NCBI RefSeq assembly: GCF_032773895.1
Contig: NZ_CP120416.1
Span: 2,106,001 to 2,170,000 of the forward strand
DNA: 64,000 nucleotides
Direction: 5' to 3'
DNA from: Teredinibacter sp. KSP-S5-2
GTDB lineage: Bacteria > Pseudomonadota > Gammaproteobacteria > Pseudomonadales > Cellvibrionaceae
The position numbers were made by a program, and so were the translations under genes. The notes beneath the pieces were generated by a model. That model ran no database searches. It had not been told where the DNA came from and saw only the letters and a list, made by a program, of their open reading frames with translations. Shown here in pieces: positions 47,080-56,616 of the stretch (position 1 is its first letter; the number at the start of each line of letters is the position of its first letter).

Positions 47080-47433
47080 TTACGGCAGTAAATTGATATT
47101 AAAGTAGCGGATTAACAGAGCAAAAACCACAAAGATAACCATGGTCATCAGTGCCGATATCAGCAGACTATTCCAAAAACCAAAGCGATGCATTAGCGCG
47201 GGAAAAGCCAGAAACATCGGTAATGTGGGTATCACATACCAGAATGTATACCAGGCATGATTGGCAATTTTTTCTGCGGGTTGTTTTTCCACATATAACC
47301 AGATAAGCGCGAGTATAGTGACCATGGGCAATGCTGCAAACAGTGCACCCATTTTATCGCTGCGCTTTGCCAGCTCAGAAACCAAAACAACGATACCTGC
47401 CGTAACCAAGTATTTGGTAATAATCCAACTCAT
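47080..47433 (-). CDS. DUF3147 membrane protein
   Basis: 117 residues with about four hydrophobic segments (YLVTAGIVVLVSEL, ALFAALPMVTILALIWLYV, YTFWYVIPTLPMFLAFPALM, LLISALMTMVIFVVFALLI). The pattern ELAKRSDKMGALFAALPMVTI is typical of DUF3147. Role unknown. Upstream of the DUF1272 gene, probably in the same transcript. Confidence 0.8.
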   Translation of the reverse strand: MSWIITKYLVTAGIVVLVSELAKRSDKMGALFAALPMVTILALIWLYVEKQPAEKIANHAWYTFWYVIPTLPMFLAFPALMHRFGFWNSLLISALMTMVIFVVFALLIRYFNINLLP

Positions 47434-47637
47434 ATTCCGTTCTCAAAAAATATTGGGCTTTGGGCTAGTTGCCAGAAAATGGCAAGTCATATCGAGAGTT
47501 ATTCTCATTTAAAACGCAGATTATCGCAGAAACTGCCGCATATCACAGCTTTAGGTCATTCGACCAATGGAATCCCCCTGCTCACAGGCGTAGTCTCGCT
47601 GCAAAACAACTTCTTTCCCCTATTCGAGGTGACCATT

Positions 47638-48384
47638 ATGGCTACGAAACGCGTTTATGATTTACCCACCCGTGTGTTTCATTGGCTTTTTGCTGCGAGC
47701 TTTGTTGTTGCGTTTACCATCGGTAAAACCATTGATGATGACTCGACGGTGTTTTCTTTCCATATGATCGCCGGCTTGTTGCTCTGCTTTTTAATTCTCT
47801 GGCGTATTCTGTGGGGCACAGTTGGCAGTCGCCACGCCCGCTTTTCCGATCTTCAGCTTAACCCCGCTGCGCTGGTTGCCTATGTGAAGGACGTATTTTC
47901 CTCCAGCGGACGACTCTGGTCTGGGCATAATCCCGCATCAAGCTGGGCAATGGTGTTGATGCTATCTATTGGCCTGACGATGGGCATAACCGGGTTCCTG
48001 ATGACAACAGGCCAAGGCGGTGAAGCCGCTGAGGAAGTGCATGAGCTGCTGGCGAATGCGTTTATTGTTGTTGTGATTCTCCATATCGCTGGTGTACTTA
48101 TTCATACAATTAAGCACAAAGACCCCATCGGTAAGAGTATGATTACTGGCTGTAAACAGAATGTGGCGGATGAAGAAGCCCCGGTTCCCGCGCATATCAA
48201 GACTGGGGTGGTATTGCTTTTACTCACGTTTGGTTTGGCCGGTTACCTTGTGTCCAACTTTGATCCCGCAACCCGAAACCTGTCTATCATGGGTAAACAG
48301 TTTCATCTTGCCGAGTTTGAAGATGGTGACGAACACGTGCATCACGAATATGAGCATGAATACGAACACGATGAGGATGACTAA
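47638..48384 (+). CDS. Cytochrome b561-like protein with acidic His-rich tail
   Basis: 248 residues. The ATG at 47638 follows GAGGTG. The first 159 bases of the longer frame are not protein-like. Membrane helices carry candidate heme-ligand His (RVFHWLFAASFVV, FSFHMIAGLLL, AAEEVHELLANAFIVVVILHIAGVLIH), typical of Ni/Fe-hydrogenase-b/b561 type cytochromes. The C-terminus has a further helix (~187-207) and an unusual tail of alternating His, Glu, Tyr and Asp (EDGDEHVHHEYEHEYEHDEDD-like) that could bind metals. Nine bases before the regulator gene, so the two likely act together. Confidence 0.85.
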   Translation: MATKRVYDLPTRVFHWLFAASFVVAFTIGKTIDDDSTVFSFHMIAGLLLCFLILWRILWGTVGSRHARFSDLQLNPAALVAYVKDVFSSSGRLWSGHNPASSWAMVLMLSIGLTMGITGFLMTTGQGGEAAEEVHELLANAFIVVVILHIAGVLIHTIKHKDPIGKSMITGCKQNVADEEAPVPAHIKTGVVLLLLTFGLAGYLVSNFDPATRNLSIMGKQFHLAEFEDGDEHVHHEYEHEYEHDEDD

Positions 48385-48392
48385 GCACAAAC

Positions 48393-48914
48393 ATGAACAA
48401 TAAAGACCGGGGGATTTTGCTATCAACACTGTTACTGATTGCCGCTTTTATTGCCACTGACCTGGTGAATGATTCACAGGATGGCGTAGCCTGGTGGCAC
48501 CTTTTTGCAGAAGGCACTGCTGGCTTGCTCGCGTTGGGCGGTGTGTTTTATCTGCTGAAGGATATGATCAGACTGAAACAGGACCTAAGCAAAGCCCATG
48601 ATCGTGAGCTTCGTTTAAAGGAGGAAGCCGATCAATGGCGGAATCAGGCCAAAGCCTATATTGATGGACTCTCTGCCATGATTGATACACAGCTTACCAA
48701 TTGGAGCCTGACTCCGGCGGAACGTGAAGTGGCCTTTTTATTGTTAAAAGGAATGAGTTTAAAAGATGTTGCCGCAATACGCGGCACATCGGAGAAAACC
48801 GCCAGAGCTCAATCCATGTCTATTTATTCAAAGGCGGGTTTGACCAGCCGTTCCGAACTGTCTGCGTTTTTCCTCGAAGACCTATTACCGGCAAAGGAAG
48901 TAGGAAACAATTAA
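48393..48914 (+). CDS. Membrane-tethered LuxR-type regulator
   Basis: 173 residues. Two N-terminal hydrophobic helices (about 9-25 and 38-58), a coiled linker, and a LuxR/GerE HTH at the C-terminus (LTPAEREVAFLLLKGMSLKDVAAIRGTSEKTARAQSMSIYSKAGLTSRSELSAFFLEDLL). A membrane-bound transcription factor coupled to a cytochrome b gene may sense the redox state or membrane conditions. Target genes are not evident. A hairpin follows the stop. Confidence 0.8.
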   Translation: MNNKDRGILLSTLLLIAAFIATDLVNDSQDGVAWWHLFAEGTAGLLALGGVFYLLKDMIRLKQDLSKAHDRELRLKEEADQWRNQAKAYIDGLSAMIDTQLTNWSLTPAEREVAFLLLKGMSLKDVAAIRGTSEKTARAQSMSIYSKAGLTSRSELSAFFLEDLLPAKEVGNN

Positions 48915-48945
48915 TTGAACAGGGAAAATCAAAGGGTTTACTGAA

Positions 48946-48974
48946 CGACGTATTGGTTTTAAAAACGATACGTC
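48946..48974. terminator. Shared hairpin between convergent genes
   Basis: CGACGTAT-TG-GTTTT-A-AAAAC-G-ATACGTCG. The 8-bp outer stem and 5-bp inner A/T stem lie after the LuxR-type gene and include the last codons of the LpxR-like gene. Suits two-way termination. Confidence 0.6.
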
Positions 48975-49969
48975 GCACTTACCGTACCGAATCGTTCATC
49001 TTCTTTTTGCCCCTCATACCATTTATTGGATTCTGCACTGGCAAACAGCATTGACCAACGCCCTAGATTCACTGATAACCCATAGCTGAGTACCCATTGT
49101 TCGTGGTTCAACTCAACGCCGTGGCTCTCGCGGAAAGTATTGCCTTCAATATACAAACTATTAAAAACATACCGGGTGTAAAAACTGGTAAACACGCTCC
49201 AGTTTCCGGTTTTGGTGCCGGCCATAGGGTTCACTTCGTGACCAGGCATAATCGACGCAGTCGGAAAGCTTTCTAATAAGTTGGAACCAAACCGTATTGT
49301 CCCGGCAGCACCAACATCGCTTTGTAAGTTACCAAGTGAACCGCTGACGGTAGAAATAATATCGAAGTCTACCCCTCTGCTTGTAAACTCATAATTTCGC
49401 CAGGATCGTTCCGCCTGAATAAGAAAGACCGGTTCATTCTTGAGTTGGTGATTCCACCCTTTCGGGTCGTCACCATTCGTTGTTTTGTGTATAAATTTTT
49501 GAGCCTCTTCCGCACCCGATATTGGCCCAACGACACCTGCTGCGAGTGTTAACCTGTCGGTTTGTTTTTCATCGAAGGCATAAAGCGTTGTACGGCCAAT
49601 AAGTAACCCCGCATAGGGCGGTTCATCCTCGACCAGTTCACTGGTTTCAATATCTTGCGGTGTTTGCATGAGATGCGATAAACCATAAGAAATACCACGA
49701 TACTTATTATTCATGGTATTGATGTACAGGTCTTTAATTATCCAATGGAGCCAATCTGGAGTATTGTCTTGAGTAAAACGATCAAACACGCCTTTTCCCC
49801 AAGAAGCACCGATACCGTTGGTATAGCCACCGTCCTCCTGTAGAAATACATCGTTTTCAAACGTAATAGAGAAAAAAGACATATCGTTATCCGACTCGCT
49901 ATTGCTGGAATCGGCTAACGAGGAAATAAGAAACAACAGCAAGAATAGTATTGATCGCACCCTGTTCAT
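48959..49969 (-). CDS. lpxR: LpxR-like outer-membrane lipid A deacylase
   Basis: 336 residues. Signal peptide (RVRSILFLLLFLISSLADS), then FFSITFENDVFLQEDGGYTNGIGASWGKG and EDEPPYAGLLIGRTTLYAF, both matching LpxR. LpxR removes the 3'-acyloxyacyl group of lipid A. It ends with aromatic residues (GTVSATYRF) as outer-membrane barrels do. The ATG at 49969 has GAGGTG before it, while the longer frame overlaps the upstream gene. Cotranscribed with the 90-residue gene upstream. Confidence 0.8.
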   Translation of the reverse strand: MNRVRSILFLLLFLISSLADSSNSESDNDMSFFSITFENDVFLQEDGGYTNGIGASWGKGVFDRFTQDNTPDWLHWIIKDLYINTMNNKYRGISYGLSHLMQTPQDIETSELVEDEPPYAGLLIGRTTLYAFDEKQTDRLTLAAGVVGPISGAEEAQKFIHKTTNGDDPKGWNHQLKNEPVFLIQAERSWRNYEFTSRGVDFDIISTVSGSLGNLQSDVGAAGTIRFGSNLLESFPTASIMPGHEVNPMAGTKTGNWSVFTSFYTRYVFNSLYIEGNTFRESHGVELNHEQWVLSYGLSVNLGRWSMLFASAESNKWYEGQKEDERFGTVSATYRF

Positions 49970-49976
49970 CGACACC

Positions 49977-50246
49977 TCAACAATTGAGATCATTGGCGAT
50001 CGCCAAGTCAGTCAAGGTATTAATGCGGCTGAGCAATTCGCAGTGAACCGCCAAATAGGATTTATCGCAGCGAACGATAGGGGCGGCGTGTTTCAATTGC
50101 TGGATAAGCTGGTCAAGAAACAGCATATCAAAGCTGTCCAAACTGCCGCCTTTTTGTAGCTTACTCAGTAACCCGTTAACTCGCGGCATCATATGTTGCC
50201 GCATCTCGCGAATGATCACTATCGCTGTGTTTTCTTCTGTCGTCAT
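49977..50246 (-). CDS. Hypothetical helical protein
   Basis: About 89 residues from MTTEENTAIVIIREMRQHMMPRVNGLLSKLQKG. All-helical, with two Cys. Not recognised. Seven bases before lpxR, so probably cotranscribed with it. The start at 50246 is preferred over 50261 because the first five residues add nothing protein-like. Confidence 0.5.
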   Translation of the reverse strand: MTTEENTAIVIIREMRQHMMPRVNGLLSKLQKGGSLDSFDMLFLDQLIQQLKHAAPIVRCDKSYLAVHCELLSRINTLTDLAIANDLNC

Positions 50247-50414
50247 ACCTCGACCCCGCACGCTAACCTCTATGCTTTAACCATATTTTAGGAGGGGGAA
50301 TACAGAAAAAATATTTAATATAAATTGGCAAGTTATTAAATATTAATTATGGTTTGGCCTTTGTATAAGAAAGAAACGATGCAGGCAGGTACAAGGAAAC
50401 CAAGCAGAGCGCTC

Positions 50415-51161
50415 TTATTCAAGTAAAAGCAGCATTTCTTTGGCGACAAGCGCTGCAGATGGTAAAAACATGCTAGATACAATACGCGCATCCGCAATAA
50501 CATCATGCTTATCGCGAACGGTGTTTTTATTGATGGCTATCGCACCGTTTTCCCTTAGTTGTTGCTCGACAAGAAATGGTAACAACTCCCCATGTTTGGC
50601 CCAGTTTTTTTCTTTTTCTGTTGCATCGGGAAAACCGGCAACGCGCTTTCCCTGAACCAAATACTTACCGTTGGAGAGTTTTGCATTGGCAAAGCCTCCA
50701 GCGCCGTGTCCGCAGCTACCAACAATGCCGCCGTTCTCGTAGATTTTGGCTATAACTTCTTGAAGCTTCTTGTTGGAGGCAACATCAAATAACACACCAT
50801 AACCTCCACCAATAAATACCGCCGAGTAATTGTTCGGTTGAATTTGTTCCGGCTTGAGAGAGTTATTGGCTTTTTCCAGAAAGCCTTCGTACTTAATGGT
50901 GTAGCTACTGATACCCAGCGGGTCCATCATAAATGGCACCGCCCCTCCGTTAGGAGAAGCAAAGTCCACATCGTAACCATGGGAGACAAAAACATGATAT
51001 GGCGGAGCAAACTCCCATAGGTTGTTTCTTGCATCATGTTTTTCTGCATCCCCCATATCAATGGCGTTTGATGCAATAATTAATACCTTCTTTTCTGACG
51101 CATGCCCGAAGGTTGCTGAGAGTAACGTTACAATAAATAAAAAACGTAACCAGTTTTGCAT
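50415..51161 (-). CDS. DJ-1/PfpI family protein with signal peptide
   Basis: 248 residues. An N-terminal signal (MQNWLRFLFIVTLLSATFGHA) is unusual for the family. The domain has KKVLIIASNAID, YDVDFASPNGG, FIGGGYG and the nucleophile elbow GIVGSCGHGAGG (Cys-His pair), then GKYLVQGKRVAGF. Related to Hsp31/glyoxalase III-type and glutamine-amidotransferase-like proteins. The periplasmic substrate is unknown. Confidence 0.8.
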   Translation of the reverse strand: MQNWLRFLFIVTLLSATFGHASEKKVLIIASNAIDMGDAEKHDARNNLWEFAPPYHVFVSHGYDVDFASPNGGAVPFMMDPLGISSYTIKYEGFLEKANNSLKPEQIQPNNYSAVFIGGGYGVLFDVASNKKLQEVIAKIYENGGIVGSCGHGAGGFANAKLSNGKYLVQGKRVAGFPDATEKEKNWAKHGELLPFLVEQQLRENGAIAINKNTVRDKHDVIADARIVSSMFLPSAALVAKEMLLLLE

Positions 51162-51267
51162 TTCGATCCCTGTTTCGTATTGCCATAACGAATGCTGTAA
51201 TAAATATGTGTTACAGCATTCATCTATTTTTATATTCCAATTTGTGCCGTATAACCGACAGTGGTAA

Positions 51268-52041
51268 TTAATTCTGGGATAACGTCAACTCAACTTTTTC
51301 AGAGTGATCTGAGTTCAGTGTGTCTGACGAGACTTCGATATCTTGCTTTGATTGCGCCGCACTGCCAGACATAGAAATTCGAGCAACGATAGTCACTTTG
51401 TCGACAGACGAAATATTTCTTCCCGGCATCATGGCCATGGTGTCATTCATCACCAGAGTAACGGGTAAATCAGAAACCATTTTTCGAACCGCGGCAAGCG
51501 GAGGGCCATTTTCACCAACAGCACGAACAAATATAAATACTCTGCTATTGGGATCGAGACTGTTCTTGAGTTCAGAAGAAATACTGACACTCACAGGAAT
51601 ACCGTTAGGAGAATTTGCAGAAGCATTGTTCTTGTTTATAGCATCCATTACACCATTGGTGATAATACTTGAAACATTTTCTCTTTTAGCGTGGTTAGCA
51701 TGAGGATTACCCTGCATGGGCATGTTGCTGTTTGGTTGCAACGGTGGGCCGTCATACCCCAGCTCTTTGGCTTTTTCATAGGCGAATTTAGCCTCATCCC
51801 ATTGCTGCATGTAGTTGTAAGATTTGGCAAGTAATATCCAGCCTTCCAAATCATCTGGATTGCTTTCCAGGCGCTGTCGTAGTCCTTGGGTCAGCGAATC
51901 CACGGAACCTATATGTCCCTTTTCTGACGGATTGGATACGGCATTTTCTGCATGAATATTCGCGCTTAGCATGCCGGCTGCAATTGCCAGGGCAATAGAA
52001 AAGCGGGAACAACTATTAAATAGGTTATTTAGTGGTTTCAA
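51268..52041 (-). CDS. CcmI/NrfG-like periplasmic TPR protein
   Basis: 257 residues. Signal (to about ANIHA), TPR region (DSLTQGLRQRLESNPDDLEGWILLAKSYNYMQQWDEAKFAYEKAKELGY) and a C-terminal Ig-like domain (VSVSISSELKNSLDPNSRVFIFVRAVGENGPPLAAVRKMVSDLPVTLVMNDTMAMMPGRNISS) that matches the C-terminal part of CcmI/CycH, the apocytochrome c chaperone. The N-terminal CcmI membrane helices are missing. Located just before the ankyrin/oxidoreductase and multiheme genes, so a role in handling those cytochromes is plausible. Confidence 0.75.
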   Translation of the reverse strand: MKPLNNLFNSCSRFSIALAIAAGMLSANIHAENAVSNPSEKGHIGSVDSLTQGLRQRLESNPDDLEGWILLAKSYNYMQQWDEAKFAYEKAKELGYDGPPLQPNSNMPMQGNPHANHAKRENVSSIITNGVMDAINKNNASANSPNGIPVSVSISSELKNSLDPNSRVFIFVRAVGENGPPLAAVRKMVSDLPVTLVMNDTMAMMPGRNISSVDKVTIVARISMSGSAAQSKQDIEVSSDTLNSDHSEKVELTLSQN

Positions 52042-52095
52042 TGTTCTCTACCTGATAGGTTCTCGTGAAAGTTATATTTTTATTGGTTTTTATTT

Positions 52096-54117
52096 TTAAA
52101 AAACGCCTAAAACAGATTGTTCTTTTAAGTACGCATAGATAGTCTGGTTTTTTCGTTCGGCTACATCCAGAGCGGAAATACCCAACTTGTTTTTTCTTCC
52201 CGGTTTGGCTTTTTCTCCTACTAGCAGTTTAACGATGTTCATATCCTCATGTTCTGTCGCGACGATCAACGCCGTGTTCCCCAGTTCATTACGAAGCTCA
52301 ACATCGACACCTTTAGAGATAAGCCATTGCACAAGTTTAGCATTACCTGTAGCAGCTGCAGCAATGAGTGGTGTATCACCGGACTGAGTTTTTAGGTTAA
52401 CGTCATTAGCTGGAAATAGCAAAACAGCACACTCATAACAGTTTCGCTCTACTGCCACGAAAAATGGGGTTTTGCCCTGATTATCTGCAGATTGTGTTTT
52501 TACTACACGGGATAAACGTTTAATTAATTCCGGGTTGTTGTTGTAAGCCGCATACCATATTGCACTTCTCCCCAGATCATCGCTTACGGCGTGCAATTTG
52601 GTTTCTTTACTCAAACTTACAGCAACATCGGCTAAGTTGGCTTTTGCCGACAACAGTAAATAGCGACTGGCCTTCGATAACTTCCGGTTTTCTTTCACGT
52701 ACTGCAATAAGAGTAAGGCGCTTTCACTGTGTTCAGATTGAATTGCCCAGCCAATGGCGTCCATTTGGTTGTCATCCATTTGTAGAGGGTCTGCACCGGC
52801 ATCCAACAATACTTGAATCATCGCAGAATCATTTTGCCTTGCTGCACTGTGTAGTGCGGTAATGCCCCCTGCCCCCGGTTGATTGACGTCCGCCTTTCTT
52901 TGTAGAAAAACATTTACCATATCTGCGTTTTTCGCATTTACTGCTAATAACAACAAGTGCGATCCGTCAGGCATTATTTGATTTAATAATGCTGGCTGAT
53001 CATCAACAATTTTTTGCGTAAGCGTTACATTGCCACTAAACATTACTTTTGCCAGCTCTGCCAACGAAACCTCTCGCACCCCTTTTTTTGTTTCAAAAAA
53101 TGTTTCCGGAGTAACGCTAAGTATGGTGTTAGTATTGGTCCAGCCTTTACCGTGAGTAGCCCCCTTTTGTTTAAGCAACTGAATAATGCTTTTATCCCCT
53201 TTGTATTCGGCCATATCCAGGGGCGTCCAGCCATCAATATTCTGTTGATTAACCGGTGTTTTGTGCTGCATTAAAATACTGGCCATTTGAGGTTGTTGTA
53301 GCCGAATAATGTAATGCCATAAATTATCACCATTGCCTAACACATGGTCGACTTGCCCTCCAGCAGCTAAGATTTTTTTTAGCACAGGTTTATTGCCTGT
53401 TCTCGCCGCGGCAAAGGCAGGTGTATCACCAAATTTGTCACGATGATTTGGGTTTGCCTTATTGGCGAGCAGCCAATCAACCGCTTCAGTACTTTTTGAC
53501 TCGATCGCAGCAAAAAGCGCCGTTCTGCCTGCGCTGTCAACCTGGTCGATTATCTGTCCTTCTTTTACCAATCTTTTTAATTCTTCGGGAGAGTTTTTGC
53601 GCGCAGCCCCAAACCAGAGCGAATTATTTTCGTCGTCACCTTCTAATGCATGAATAAAGTTTTCTCCGCGTCCTTCGATTAATTCCAATGCCGGACGATA
53701 CCCGAGTTGAGCTGAGCGCTGAATGAGTTCTCCTGCTTTCTGCTTATTTTCTTCCCGTATTAGCATTCCCATTTGATACAGCGCTGCCGGATGATTTTGC
53801 GCAGAGGCCTTACCCAACCATGTTCGAGCAGCATTTTTGTCGACTCGTCCTCCCGTACCAAGGGTCAGCATATTAGAAAGCTGATATTGTGCTTCCGCAT
53901 CACCATTAGTTGCCGCCGCCTGATAAAGAGAAAATGCGCGTTTAAAATCCTGCATCCTTAAGGATTTTTCCGCACTTTTAACTTGAGGGCTTTTGATTGT
54001 TGATATCTCACTGTTTGTTGCCTGCGCAGCAAAAACAATAAACGAGGAGAGCATGAATAAACTTGCAATGGTTAATCTGATCATAAAAGCATTAAGCCGT
54101 GCCGAATTTTTCTTCAA
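52096..54117 (-). CDS. Secreted Sel1/ankyrin repeat protein
   Basis: 673 residues. Signal peptide (to about VFAAQA), a short Sel1-like region (about 45-150, AEAQYQLSNMLTLGTGGRVDKNAARTWLGKA), then a long array of ankyrin repeats (about 170-670, e.g. AGRTALFAAIESKSTEAVDWLLANKANPNHRDKFG). Ankyrin arrays serve as binding scaffolds. No enzyme domain. Its 5' end overlaps the 3' end of the oxidoreductase gene by 26 bases, indicating translational coupling and a shared function. Confidence 0.85.
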   Translation of the reverse strand: MKKNSARLNAFMIRLTIASLFMLSSFIVFAAQATNSEISTIKSPQVKSAEKSLRMQDFKRAFSLYQAAATNGDAEAQYQLSNMLTLGTGGRVDKNAARTWLGKASAQNHPAALYQMGMLIREENKQKAGELIQRSAQLGYRPALELIEGRGENFIHALEGDDENNSLWFGAARKNSPEELKRLVKEGQIIDQVDSAGRTALFAAIESKSTEAVDWLLANKANPNHRDKFGDTPAFAAARTGNKPVLKKILAAGGQVDHVLGNGDNLWHYIIRLQQPQMASILMQHKTPVNQQNIDGWTPLDMAEYKGDKSIIQLLKQKGATHGKGWTNTNTILSVTPETFFETKKGVREVSLAELAKVMFSGNVTLTQKIVDDQPALLNQIMPDGSHLLLLAVNAKNADMVNVFLQRKADVNQPGAGGITALHSAARQNDSAMIQVLLDAGADPLQMDDNQMDAIGWAIQSEHSESALLLLQYVKENRKLSKASRYLLLSAKANLADVAVSLSKETKLHAVSDDLGRSAIWYAAYNNNPELIKRLSRVVKTQSADNQGKTPFFVAVERNCYECAVLLFPANDVNLKTQSGDTPLIAAAATGNAKLVQWLISKGVDVELRNELGNTALIVATEHEDMNIVKLLVGEKAKPGRKNKLGISALDVAERKNQTIYAYLKEQSVLGVF

Positions 54118-55399
54118 CCTGAATACCTATTTTCTTTAAAAACGGAGTTGGCAAGATTCCACCCGCACAAATAATAACGGCATCGTTTGGTATAGACTCG
54201 TGTTTGTCATTCTTGTTAATGGTGACACTGTCGGAGTCGATACGTACTACCGTAGATTCAAGCATCACTCTTAAATTTCCGCGCTTTTCACACTCAGCGA
54301 TACGCTGTCGATTTTTCTCCTTGGCCCGGGAAAAGGCTGCACTACGGTAACTCAACACAACATGTGTTCGCGGACTTTCGGCAATGGCAACCGCGGCTTC
54401 CAGTGCGCTATCACCGCCACCCACAACCAAAACATGCTTTCCTATATATTGGTCGGGGTCGGCCAACCGGTATACGACTTTAGGTAATTCTTCGCCCGGA
54501 ACATCCAGCTTCCGAGGCGTTCCCCTACGACCCATAGCCAATAATATCTGGCTAACACGAAGTTTTCCTTTATTGGTTAATATGGCAAAACCTTCTGGAA
54601 TTTTTGTTATTTCCTCTACATGCACACCGGTTTTGATATTGAGGGGAAAATCCCTGAGCACACCATGAAAATAATCAATGAGTTCTTCTTTGCTGGTTTC
54701 CCGAAATTGGAATTTGCCTGCCAGAGGTAATTTTGCCGGTTGTGTCATCACAACTTTACCTCTCGGGTAATGGGCAATGGTTCCTCCTACAGTATCCTGC
54801 TCTAGGGTTATTGCATTTATTTTCTTTTCTTTTGCGGCAAGCGACGCAGACAAACCCGCAGCGCCAGCCCCGATAATCGCCAAATCATATTTGGTATTCG
54901 ACTTTTTCGGCCGATTTTTTGCAATGGCTTCGATGGCCTTCTGACCTTGAACAATCGCGTTGCGAATAAGCCCCATTCCGCCCAATTCGCCGGCAATATA
55001 AATGCCCGGAACACTCGTTTCAAAATCCCTACTTACAATAGGGATTTCTACTCCGCGTGTTGCGCTACCAAACACCAAAGAAATTGCCTTCCCCGGACAT
55101 GCGTCCATACATGCACCGTGCCCAATACATGCAGTTGGTTCTATTAATACAGCTTTGCGATTAATTAAACCAAGAATTTCACCTTCCGGGCAGGCTTTAA
55201 CGCAGGTTCCACAGCCCAGACAACGATTAGGATCAATCACGGGATGTAGGGTTGCCGGCTCACCCAGCCCATGCTCCTTGGCTTGATTTAACTGGCGGAC
55301 AGCTCGCCGGTGTTTCTGGTTTTGGCGAAAACCATAAATTAGCCATATTAATAACAGCGGCAAGACAAAGAACAAAAGATAAAATTCAAGTTCGTTCAT
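54092..55399 (-). CDS. Membrane-anchored [4Fe-4S] ferredoxin / FAD-NAD(P) oxidoreductase fusion
   Basis: 435 residues. N-terminal membrane helix (LEFYLLFFVLPLLLIWLIYGF), then two [4Fe-4S] motifs (CLGCGTCVKACP and CIGHGACMDACP, residues ~58-105). The thioredoxin-reductase-like part follows, with FAD motif YDLAIIGAGAAGLSASLAAKEK (~165), VVGGGDSALEAAVAIAES (NAD(P), ~325) and CAGGILPTPFLKKIGI. No CxxC disulfide pair is seen. It would move electrons between NAD(P)H and iron-sulfur clusters at the inner membrane. Start chosen at 55399 because residues before it are not protein-like. The neighbouring cytochrome b and multiheme genes suggest the entry point of the electron chain. Confidence 0.8.
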   Translation of the reverse strand: MNELEFYLLFFVLPLLLIWLIYGFRQNQKHRRAVRQLNQAKEHGLGEPATLHPVIDPNRCLGCGTCVKACPEGEILGLINRKAVLIEPTACIGHGACMDACPGKAISLVFGSATRGVEIPIVSRDFETSVPGIYIAGELGGMGLIRNAIVQGQKAIEAIAKNRPKKSNTKYDLAIIGAGAAGLSASLAAKEKKINAITLEQDTVGGTIAHYPRGKVVMTQPAKLPLAGKFQFRETSKEELIDYFHGVLRDFPLNIKTGVHVEEITKIPEGFAILTNKGKLRVSQILLAMGRRGTPRKLDVPGEELPKVVYRLADPDQYIGKHVLVVGGGDSALEAAVAIAESPRTHVVLSYRSAAFSRAKEKNRQRIAECEKRGNLRVMLESTVVRIDSDSVTINKNDKHESIPNDAVIICAGGILPTPFLKKIGIQVEEKFGTA

Positions 55400-55702
55400 G
55401 AAAACCCAATATCTCGATAGTAAAAATCCAATTCGCATTATAAAAAGAGTTAAATCACCACCCGAATAATGCACTCTTGTAGTTTTATTCCATGTTTTTT
55501 TAATTTTTTTGTTAATGGACAAATAAATGTTTATCTGTAAATGAAATTAAATCCCATTAACAATTACAAACTTCGCCATCATTTTAAATGCGCGCGAACG
55601 ATCACAGATTAGCGTTAAAGACTGGTTCGTATATAGACAAGTTTCACAGAACTCTCTAATATTTTTCCCTCTAATATATAATAAGAATATAAAAGGTACA
55701 TC

Positions 55703-56587
55703 ATGCCAAACGCTCAACGTGTGGATATCACTAAGCGTTGGATGCAACGTTCTTCTAACTTGCTAACAGCATTGTGGTACACAAGTATTTCTGCTGCGAT
55801 TTTCTGGGGATGGTTAAATCGCAACGAAGGATGGCTCGTCGCCGAGAGTGGGCTCGGCTATGCCCTGGGAATTATTGGCTCCAGCATGATGCTGTTGTTG
55901 TTGACCTATAGCTTGAGCAAACGCTGGGAGTTGGTGCGTCGCTATCTTTCGGTTAGATTCTGGTTCCGATTACACATGATATTTGGTGTACTCGGCCCGC
56001 TTGCTATTTTATTTCACAGCAACTTTCACCTCGCTTCGTTAAACAGTACCGTATCACTGATATGTATGTTGGTCGTAGCAATCAGTGGAATTATAGGCCG
56101 CTACCTGTATACCTATATTCACTATGGTGTTTATGGAGAACGAATCAAAGTCAGCGACATATTGCAGGACTTTAACCTGGTAGAAGCCGAAATTATGGAT
56201 TTGGCAAAGTTGGAAAAGCAAAAGCTAGCAGCAAAAAAGCTGTTTGCTGCATCACGCGCGTTAATTGAAAACCAAAAAAACAGCTTCGGAATCATTGCCA
56301 CCTATAAAAATGTAAAGCGCGCGCGATTAATTGCGGTCAATATGCAGAAGTTGACCCAGCATATGTCAGCGTACTATGAAAAAGCCTCACACCCACCAAA
56401 GCAACTAAAGGTTATCCAAAATAATTTACGGCAGAACAATACCATCTTGTTTTCTGCGTTAAAAAAACTGCCTCGCCTACAGCTATTCGAACGTTTGTTT
56501 TCGTTGTGGCATGTGGCTCATATCCCGATATTTGTACTGATGATTGTTTCGGTCGTTGTACATATTTGGGTTGTGCACATGTATTAA
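55703..56587 (+). CDS. Integral membrane cytochrome b-like protein
   Basis: 294 residues with about five membrane helices (~25-42, ~48-65, ~88-106, ~112-130, ~270-292). Candidate heme His lie in FRLHMIFGVLGPLAILFHSNFH and in YIHYGVYGE, and in WHVAHIPIFVLMIVSVVVHIWVVHMY. This is the ferric-reductase/cytochrome b type layout. A long coiled cytoplasmic or periplasmic insert runs from ~150 to 265. AAAGG precedes the ATG. Divergent from the flavoprotein gene and ahead of multiheme cytochromes. Likely carries electrons across the inner membrane. The family is not named with confidence. Confidence 0.65.
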   Translation: MPNAQRVDITKRWMQRSSNLLTALWYTSISAAIFWGWLNRNEGWLVAESGLGYALGIIGSSMMLLLLTYSLSKRWELVRRYLSVRFWFRLHMIFGVLGPLAILFHSNFHLASLNSTVSLICMLVVAISGIIGRYLYTYIHYGVYGERIKVSDILQDFNLVEAEIMDLAKLEKQKLAAKKLFAASRALIENQKNSFGIIATYKNVKRARLIAVNMQKLTQHMSAYYEKASHPPKQLKVIQNNLRQNNTILFSALKKLPRLQLFERLFSLWHVAHIPIFVLMIVSVVVHIWVVHMY

Positions 56588-56616
56588 ATATTTCCGCTCC
56601 AAGTGTCATAGAGAAA

